From Bacteroidota bacterium (GTDB lineage: Bacteria > Bacteroidota > Bacteroidia > Flavobacteriales > Weeksellaceae): a DNA stretch of 10,842 nt. Below the pieces are notes generated by a model that saw only the letters and a list, made by a program, of their open reading frames with translations, did not search any database and was not told the origin of the DNA. The stretch covers positions 1 through 10,842 of the forward strand of contig JAFAGO010000009.1 of assembly GCA_023422635.1 (NCBI GenBank), in the 5' to 3' direction. The translations under genes were made by a program, and so were the position numbers. Positions 5,883 through 10,842 of the stretch are shown here, one piece after another (position 1 is the stretch's first letter; each line of letters begins with the position of its first letter).

Positions 5883-7194
5883 GAATTATTGTTTTAAAAA
5901 TCTTTTGAAATTGTTTATTGATGCTAGCAAGATCAAGATTTCCGATGCTTCCGATATGTGTATGATTCAAATTTTTTCTTTCGTATTGATATGTTCCGTT
6001 TTCGATAGAATTTCCAACTTCTCGATACGCTTCTCTAAAACTTTTACCCGAAATCATCAGCTCATTAATCTTTTCTACGCTGAAAAGATAATCATATTTT
6101 TTATCATCCAAAATGTTTTCATTGATGATAATATGTTGAATCATGAACTCAAAAATTTCTAAACTCGCTTTTAAATGAACAATTGCCGGGAATAAAACTT
6201 CTTTAGTCAATTGATAATCACGATTATATCCTGTTGAAAGATTATTGATGAGCAAAGTTAGTTCATTTGGAACGGATTGAATTCTGGAAGATTTCCCACG
6301 AATCAATTCAAAAACATCTGGATTTTTTTTGTGTGGCATAATGGAACTACCCGTTGTAAGTTCCGATGGAAAGGAGAAAAATCCATAATTCTGATTAGAA
6401 TATAAACAAATATCATTCGCCATTTTTCCAATTGTTGCCGCAATAGAACTCATCGCAAAAGCCAGAAATTTTTCAGTTTTTCCGCGTGTCATTTGTGCAT
6501 AAATCGCATTGATATTCAAACCTTGAAATCCTAATTCGTTCGTCGTTAATTCTCGATCCAAAGGAAAAGAAGAACCATATCCTGCTCCACTTCCCAAAGG
6601 ATTTTTGTTGGCTGAAGAATACGCAGTAGAAAGCAATTCTAAATCTTCAGAAAGTGATTCTGCAAACGCTGAAAACCACATTCCAAAAGACGAAGGCATC
6701 GCGATTTGATAATGCGTATACCCTGGCATTAAAATGTCTTTTTTCGCTTCTGCTAAACGTAATAATTGATCAAAAAGTGATTTCGTTAAAGCAGCAATTT
6801 CCTGAATTTCAGAACGAAGATACAATTTAATATCCATCGCAACTTGATCGTTTCTCGATCTTCCTGTATGAATTTTTTTACCAGCATCACCCAGTTTTTT
6901 AGTTAGGTTGAATTCAATCTGACTGTGAATATCTTCAACATCATCATCAATTTTCAATTCATCTCTTTCTGCTAAAACGAGCATTTCGTCCAACTCTTTT
7001 TGAACGGCTTCATTTTCTTCATCAGAAATAAATCCAATTGAATTGAGCATTTTAACGTGCGCTTTATTTCCAAGCACATCAAATTTTGCCAATAATGTAT
7101 CGAACTCACGATCTTTCCCAACTGTGAATTTTTCTATAATTTTCTGGAAGTCTTTATTCGCTCCCTCCTTTTCCCAAAGTTTTTTGAATTCCAT
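5869..7194 (-). CDS. argH: Argininosuccinate lyase
   Basis: This enzyme catalyses the last step of arginine synthesis, splitting argininosuccinate into arginine and fumarate. The 441 residues fit the fumarase/aspartase superfamily tetramer. HTGRSRNDQVAMD (109-121) is the first conserved region, GYTHYQIAMP (158-167) carries the active-site Thr160-His161, and GSSIMPHKKNPD (282-293) is the superfamily signature with the catalytic serine on the flexible loop. All key residues are present. Its stop codon overlaps the start of the Lrp-type regulator, and it lies 120 bp downstream of the M20 deacylase gene, with an imperfect hairpin in that gap. No promoter box is visible in the gap, so it is probably read from further upstream. 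Confidence 0.97.
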   Translation of the reverse strand: MEFKKLWEKEGANKDFQKIIEKFTVGKDREFDTLLAKFDVLGNKAHVKMLNSIGFISDEENEAVQKELDEMLVLAERDELKIDDDVEDIHSQIEFNLTKKLGDAGKKIHTGRSRNDQVAMDIKLYLRSEIQEIAALTKSLFDQLLRLAEAKKDILMPGYTHYQIAMPSSFGMWFSAFAESLSEDLELLSTAYSSANKNPLGSGAGYGSSFPLDRELTTNELGFQGLNINAIYAQMTRGKTEKFLAFAMSSIAATIGKMANDICLYSNQNYGFFSFPSELTTGSSIMPHKKNPDVFELIRGKSSRIQSVPNELTLLINNLSTGYNRDYQLTKEVLFPAIVHLKASLEIFEFMIQHIIINENILDDKKYDYLFSVEKINELMISGKSFREAYREVGNSIENGTYQYERKNLNHTHIGSIGNLDLASINKQFQKIFKTIIHEAS

Positions 7195-7209
7195 TCTAAT
7201 TAGATTAAA

Positions 7210-7248
7210 GAATAAAGAAGAAAGATTAAAGACTTTTTTCCTTTATTC
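7210..7248. repeat. Imperfect inverted repeat upstream of argH
   Basis: GAATAAAG (7210-7217) and CTTTATTC (7241-7248) are perfect 8-bp inverted arms. Inside them a purine run (AAGAAAG) faces a pyrimidine run (CTTTTTTC) that could lengthen the stem with wobble pairs. The motif GATTAAAGA also occurs twice directly (7203-7211 and 7224-7232). The structure lies 16 bases before the argH start codon on the transcript and could affect its translation or mRNA stability. There is no U-tract of the terminator type directly after the arm. Confidence 0.4.
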
Positions 7249-7314
7249 AATTAAAATTCTGATCATATAACAAAGACGATTGTAATCTTTGCTCTTTTAT
7301 CTTTTTTCTTGCTT

Positions 7315-8367
7315 CTAGAGAAGATGTTTCAATATCGCAATATATTTTTCGATTCCTTTTTCGAGTTCTTCGATATAGATGAATTCATCTGCAGTGTGAG
7401 ATCTCAGTGAATCTCCAATTCCAATTTTTACTGAATTGAAAGGCATTAATGCTTGATCTGAAACCGTTGGCGAACCGTACAATTTTGATCCTTCTTTTTC
7501 GGCTGCTTTCACAATGGGATGATTCAAAGGAATACTAGAAGAATTCAGATGCAATGATCTTGGCTGAACTTCTGCTTCCAATAAATCCTGCATAATATCC
7601 ACAATTTCCTGATTGGAATAATGTTCGTTCGTCCTTACATCAATCGTAAAATCTGAATGATCTGGAACCACGTTGTGCGCATTTCCAGCATTGACAATCG
7701 TAACCGTTGCTTTCACTTTTCCTAAAACTTCTGAAACTTTATCGAACTCGAAATTTTCAACTTTTAAAATATCTTTCGCGGTTTTATAAATAGGATTGTC
7801 ACTATTTTGATGGGCAGCATGAGAAGCGGTTCCTTTGTTAGTACAATTCAAAACTACTAAACCTTTTTCTGCAACTGCTAAATCCATTTTGGTAGGTTCG
7901 CCGACAATGGCAAAATCTATTTTCCCTAAGTCAGAAAGAATGCTTTTTACTCCATTTTGACCAGAAATTTCTTCTTCTGCAGTTGCTGAAAATATCAGAT
8001 TATATTTTAGGTCTTGATCATAAAAATAAACAAAAGTCGAAAGCAATCCGACCAAAGAAGCACCCGCATCATTACTTCCCAAACCATATAATTTTCCGTC
8101 CTTTTCCAATGCTCCAAAAGGATCTATTGTGTAGGATTTATTGGGTTTTACCGTATCGTGATGAGAATTGAAAAGAATCGTAGGTCTTGCTTCATCAAAA
8201 TACAGATTCTTGGCCCAGATGTTATTGCCTTTTCTTTCAAATGGAATACTCTTTTTGTTTAAATAGTCTTCAAAAAGTATAGCGGTTTGGTCTTCTTCTT
8301 TGCTTAAAGAAGGTGTTTTTATAAGATTGATGAGAAGTTGTTTGGCTTCGGATTGTATGGTTTTCAT
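7315..8367 (-). CDS. argE: M20-family N-acylornithine/citrulline deacylase (ArgE-like)
   Basis: A zinc hydrolase of the M20 family, 350 residues. Metal and catalytic residues are in order: His69 and Asp71 in NSHHDTV, bridging Asp100 in GSNDAG, catalytic Glu131 and the next Glu in AEEEISG, Glu157 in VGEPTKM, and His324 in LRSHTADE. The lid/dimerisation domain spans about 175-280. In an N-acylornithine carbamoyltransferase pathway it would remove the acyl group from acyl-citrulline (or acyl-ornithine) before ArgG and ArgH. The reading frame is open for 22 more codons back to a TTG, but that part lies inside the 200-bp repeat and is unlike the family, so the ATG at 8367 was chosen. Whether the acyl group is acetyl or succinyl is not settled by sequence alone. 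Confidence 0.88.
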   Translation of the reverse strand: MKTIQSEAKQLLINLIKTPSLSKEEDQTAILFEDYLNKKSIPFERKGNNIWAKNLYFDEARPTILFNSHHDTVKPNKSYTIDPFGALEKDGKLYGLGSNDAGASLVGLLSTFVYFYDQDLKYNLIFSATAEEEISGQNGVKSILSDLGKIDFAIVGEPTKMDLAVAEKGLVVLNCTNKGTASHAAHQNSDNPIYKTAKDILKVENFEFDKVSEVLGKVKATVTIVNAGNAHNVVPDHSDFTIDVRTNEHYSNQEIVDIMQDLLEAEVQPRSLHLNSSSIPLNHPIVKAAEKEGSKLYGSPTVSDQALMPFNSVKIGIGDSLRSHTADEFIYIEELEKGIEKYIAILKHLL

Positions 8368-8380
8368 TTTTTTATTTTTC

Positions 8381-8580
8381 TTTTCTTTTGTCTTGAAACA
8401 AAAGAAACAAAAGTTCAAGACTGGATTTTCCAACTAAAATTGAAATAAAACACTAAAATTTCTAAAACTCGCGAGATTCAAAATTTAATTAAATATTTAA
8501 GGTTGTGACTCGCTCAAACAGTAGAAATTTCTTAACGCTTTTTTATTTCAATTTCTTAACGTTTACAAATCCTAGGTCGT
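8381..8580. repeat. 200-bp structured repeat, copy 1 (argB-argE gap)
   Basis: This block aligns without gaps to 9386-9585 with 20 differences in 200 positions, about half of them in the central 26 bases. It fills nearly the whole 218-bp space between argB and the M20 gene. It holds a hairpin with arms GTCTTGAA/TTCAAGAC (8390-8397 and 8414-8421) and a long interrupted palindrome: 14-bp arms 8437-8450/8541-8554, 9-bp arms 8456-8464/8522-8530, and GCGAG/CTCGC 8471-8475/8509-8513 around a 33-base loop. CCTAGG sits near the end. No open reading frame of its own is seen. Confidence 0.9.
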
Positions 8581-8585
8581 TTCGT

Positions 8586-9371
8586 CTAAACCAAAATTTC
8601 TGTTCCAGGTTTTTCTTGGTTGAAAAGTTGTTTTAAATTTTGGCTGTTCATAATTCTAACTTCATTGGCACCTTTATGCAAAACTTGAAATGCAGTGAAT
8701 AATTTTGGAATCATTCCGTCAGCAATTTGTTTGGTTTCTTTCATCGTTTCAAACTCTGTTTCTGAAATGGTTTTCAAAACTGAATCATCGTCATTAACAT
8801 TGGTCAAAACGCCATTTTTTTCAAAACAATAGACCAAATTTACGTTATATTTCTCGGTCATCGCTTTTGCGATTTCGGAAGCCATTGTATCGGCGTTGGT
8901 GTTCAATAATTCACCTTTCAAACTCATCGTAATTGAACAAACGACAGGAATTACATTTTTCTCTACAAAATCAGCAAAAATCACATCATCGACTTTCTTC
9001 ACATCACCAACTTGGCCATAATCTATTGTTGGATGATTTCGTTTTTCAGATACAATACAATTAAAATCCGCTCCAGAAAGTCCAGCTGCTTTTTTTCCTT
9101 TTTTGAAGAATTCTGCAACCATATTTTTATTAATTAAACCTGCATAAACCATCGTACACAAATCCAATGTTTCTGGCGAAGTAATTCTTCTTCCATCAAT
9201 CATTTTTTGTTCGATGCCTAATTTTGATGCAAGTTCGGTTACTTTTTTTCCGCCACCGTGAACGAGGATCACTTTTTCTCCTGAATCCGCAATCGACTGA
9301 ATGCAAGATTGAAGAGATGTTTCGTTATTTAAAGTGTCGCCACCGATTTTGATGATATAAAGGTTTTTCAT
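8586..9371 (-). CDS. argB: N-acylglutamate kinase (acetylglutamate kinase family)
   Basis: The enzyme phosphorylates the gamma-carboxyl of N-acetylglutamate (or N-succinylglutamate) in arginine synthesis. At 261 residues it is of the short, dimeric, usually arginine-insensitive form, lacking the N-terminal helix of feedback-inhibited hexamers. KIGG with Lys8 starts the ATP site, HGGGKKV (38-44) and Arg62 in GRRIT bind the substrate, GLSGAD (97-102) is the following turn, NTNADTMA (157-164) closes the acyl-glutamate site and Lys223 in MIPKL stabilises the transferred phosphate. It lies between two copies of the 200-bp repeat, in line with argF' and the M20 gene. In Bacteroides-type pathways this kinase acts on the succinyl derivative; which it prefers here is tied to the argF' question. 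Confidence 0.95.
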   Translation of the reverse strand: MKNLYIIKIGGDTLNNETSLQSCIQSIADSGEKVILVHGGGKKVTELASKLGIEQKMIDGRRITSPETLDLCTMVYAGLINKNMVAEFFKKGKKAAGLSGADFNCIVSEKRNHPTIDYGQVGDVKKVDDVIFADFVEKNVIPVVCSITMSLKGELLNTNADTMASEIAKAMTEKYNVNLVYCFEKNGVLTNVNDDDSVLKTISETEFETMKETKQIADGMIPKLFTAFQVLHKGANEVRIMNSQNLKQLFNQEKPGTEILV

Positions 9372-9385
9372 TTTTTTATAATTTA

Positions 9386-9585
9386 TTTTCTTTTGGCTTG
9401 AACCAAAAGAAACAAAAGTTCAAGACTTGATTTTTCAGCTAAAATTGAAATGAAACACTAAAATTTCTAAAACTCGCGAGATAGAAAATTTGTGATAATT
9501 ATTAATTTTGTGACTCGCTCAAACAGTAGAAATTTTTTAACGCTTTTTCATTTCAATTTCTTAACGCTTACAAATCCTAGGTCGT
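9386..9585. repeat. 200-bp structured repeat, copy 2 (argF'-argB gap)
   Basis: Direct repeat of 8381-8580 in the same orientation and of the same length, occupying nearly all of the 220 bp between argF' and argB. The inverted arms are kept: TGAAATGAAA (9446-9455) pairs perfectly with TTTCATTTCA (9546-9555), where copy 1 has an A-T pair in place of one G-C pair. GCGAG/CTCGC is at 9476-9480/9514-9518 around a 33-base loop whose sequence differs from copy 1. In the small hairpin the left arm reads GGCTTGAA, one mismatch against TTCAAGAC. No promoter consensus is visible on the coding strand. Confidence 0.9.
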
Positions 9586-9591
9586 CTTTAA

Positions 9592-10545
9592 TTACAAACT
9601 TCCGTCCAGCATTTTTTTTATAATCGTTTGTACAGAAACTGTTCTGTTATAGGCTTGTTGATAGATTAAACAATTTGGTGAATCCAAGATTGCATCACTC
9701 ATTTCTACATTTCTACGAACAGGAAGGCAATGCATAAATTTGGTTTCCGGATGGGTTTTTAAAAATTCTTCGCCCAACAACCAATCTCCTTTTACTTTTG
9801 GCATCGCTCCATAATCATCAAAACTCGACCAGTTTTTGAAATAAATATAGTCTGCATCTTCCACAGCTTCTGCTTGATTGTGAAATACTTTTGCGTCGCC
9901 TACAAATTTAGGATCCAAATCGTATCCTTCTGGATTGGCGATGGAAAAATCAACATCAGCTACATTCATCCATTCTGCAAATGAGTTCCCAACGCAATGT
10001 GCAATCGGTTTTACGTGAGGCGCCCAACTCAAAACGACTTTTGGTTTTCTTGGTTGGTTCCAAGTTTCGGTAATCGTAATAATGTCGGCAAAACTTTGCA
10101 AAGGATGTCGAGTTGCTGACTCCAGCGAAATCACAGGAACATCAGCGTATTTGATGAACGTATTCAACACTTTATCGGTGGTATCCGCTTCTTTATCCTT
10201 CAATCCTGGAAAACAACGAATTCCGATGATATCACAATACTGACTCAAGACTTTTGCGGCTTCTTTAATGTGTTCCGTAGTTCCGCCATCCATAACTGCA
10301 CCTTCTTCAAATTCCCAAACCCAAGAATCTGCACCAGCATTAATGACTTGCACTTGCATTCCCAAATTTTCGCCCGCTTTTATGGAACTCATCCTTGTTC
10401 TTAAACTTGGATTGAGGAAAACCAAACCAAGAGTTTTGTTTTTTCCTAATTCTGGATTTGCAAATAAGTTTTTTTTGACATCTAATGCTTCTTGAATGAG
10501 GGCATTCAAGTTGGAAATGTCTTTTATGGATGTGAAATTTTTCAT
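9592..10545 (-). CDS. argF': N-acetyl/N-succinylornithine carbamoyltransferase
   Basis: This enzyme transfers the carbamoyl group to the acylated form of ornithine, replacing classical ornithine carbamoyltransferase. It is a cytoplasmic trimer in the family, and 317 residues is the normal length. The carbamoyl-phosphate motif SLRTR is at 47-51, HPLQ at 147-150, and HCLPVRRN (272-279) is the signature of the acylornithine branch. The segment GADSWVWEF (71-79) resembles the acetyl-type enzymes, but the residue that decides the acyl group (Glu92 in the Xanthomonas acetyl enzyme, Pro90 in the Bacteroides fragilis succinyl enzyme, by recalled alignment) is Thr90 here. It is followed by argB across a structured repeat. 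The first gene upstream is outside the window, behind 297 bp containing the tandem repeat units. Confidence 0.94.
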   Translation of the reverse strand: MKNFTSIKDISNLNALIQEALDVKKNLFANPELGKNKTLGLVFLNPSLRTRMSSIKAGENLGMQVQVINAGADSWVWEFEEGAVMDGGTTEHIKEAAKVLSQYCDIIGIRCFPGLKDKEADTTDKVLNTFIKYADVPVISLESATRHPLQSFADIITITETWNQPRKPKVVLSWAPHVKPIAHCVGNSFAEWMNVADVDFSIANPEGYDLDPKFVGDAKVFHNQAEAVEDADYIYFKNWSSFDDYGAMPKVKGDWLLGEEFLKTHPETKFMHCLPVRRNVEMSDAILDSPNCLIYQQAYNRTVSVQTIIKKMLDGSL

Positions 10546-10560
10546 TTTATATAGTGCTGA

Positions 10561-10677
10561 CCCTTCGAGAACCTCAGGGTGACAACGTTTTTGTATTAAA
10601 TACTATTTTGTGCTTTGGTCATGCTCAAGCTATCGAATCATATCTACTATTTTAAGATTTCCAAATCACGGCTTTTT
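10561..10677. repeat. 118-bp-type repeat unit A upstream of argF'
   Basis: This unit matches 10725-10842 at about 88% (13 mismatches and one indel). It begins with CCCTTCGAGAACCTCAGGG and holds a second, inverted form of the same motif near 10619-10647, so each unit is itself an imperfect palindrome around an A/T-rich centre (AACGTTTTTGTATTAAA). Motifs of this CTTCGA...CTCAGGGTGAC type are, from memory, very common dispersed repeats in Bacteroidota. It ends in CACGGCTTTTT. Confidence 0.8.
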
Positions 10678-10724
10678 ATTAAACTTTTATTAAGTGATTA
10701 TAACCATTTTTCTTCTCATTGAAA

Positions 10725-10842
10725 CCCTTCGAAAATCTCAGGGTGACAACGTTTTTGTATTAAATACTATTTAGTGCTTATGTCTTGCTGATGCTCTCGA
10801 AGCATATTTTCTATTTTAAGATTCCCAAAATCACGGCTTTTT
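10725..10842. repeat. 118-bp-type repeat unit B, reaching the window edge
   Basis: Second direct copy of the unit at 10561-10677, separated from it by 47 bp of unrelated A/T-rich sequence. Its internal inverted motif, read on the minus strand, is GCTTCGAGAGCATCAGCAAG, a closer match to the leading motif than in unit A. The right end may continue past the window. No promoter consensus or coding frame is visible in 10546-10842, so the promoter of argF' is either unusual or further upstream. Confidence 0.8.

Noticed and set aside
8368..8433. 22-residue extension of the M20 deacylase from a TTG at 8431-8433
   Set aside because: The extension is encoded by the 200-bp repeat, is basic and cysteine/phenylalanine-rich unlike the family, and a proper ATG at 8367 precedes a normal N-terminus.
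9489..9510. Antisense promoter in repeat copy 2 (TAATTTTG at 9503-9510, + strand)
   Set aside because: The nearest TTTG (9489-9492) is only 10 bases away, copy 1 lacks the box, and no gene follows on that strand.
8381..9585. CRISPR array or insertion sequence in the arg region
   Set aside because: There are only two copies, 200 bp long and about 1 kb apart with argB between them; no spacers, no transposase and no clear target-site duplication.

Overview
The window looks like chromosomal DNA from a member of the Bacteroidota, most likely the Flavobacteriia (Chryseobacterium/Kaistella-like). The reasons are an AT-rich base composition, start codons without clear Shine-Dalgarno sequences, promoters of the TTTG-N19/20-TAnnTTTG type (tRNA promoter at 490-521 and an outward one at 21-51), and an arginine pathway that uses an N-acylornithine carbamoyltransferase. 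The genus is inference from gene content; no marker gene here settles it.

Left part, all leftward: about 370 gene-free bases with an outward-facing promoter and a 14-bp tandem duplication, then tRNA-Ser(UGA) with its own promoter and terminator, the fluoride channel gene crcB, thioredoxin reductase trxB, a 268-bp gap holding a palindromic repeat, and DNA polymerase III delta subunit holA. Between trxB and crcB lies a compact hairpin with a U-tract.

Middle: starting only 8 bp from holA and running rightward is a tight three-gene unit. It encodes a small PD-(D/E)XK (HsdR_N-like) protein, a HAD-family hydrolase and a SMUG2/DUF4918-type uracil-DNA glycosylase-family protein. It converges on the arg unit.

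Right part, all leftward: acyl-ornithine carbamoyltransferase (argF'), argB, an M20 deacylase (argE-like), argH, an Lrp/AsnC regulator overlapping argH by 14 bp, and a small cupin protein. ArgB phosphorylates acyl-glutamate, ArgF' carbamoylates acyl-ornithine, the M20 enzyme removes the acyl group and ArgH makes arginine. The residue that decides acetyl versus succinyl substrate in ArgF' is Thr90, which suggests the succinyl route but does not prove it.

The most unusual feature is a pair of 200-bp repeats, about 90% identical. They fill the argF'-argB and argB-argE gaps almost exactly. Each copy folds into a long interrupted palindrome whose arms are conserved while the loop has diverged, and one stem position shows a compensatory A-T to G-C change. 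A second repeat family, two units of about 118 bp each with internal inverted motifs, fills the region upstream of argF' to the window edge.
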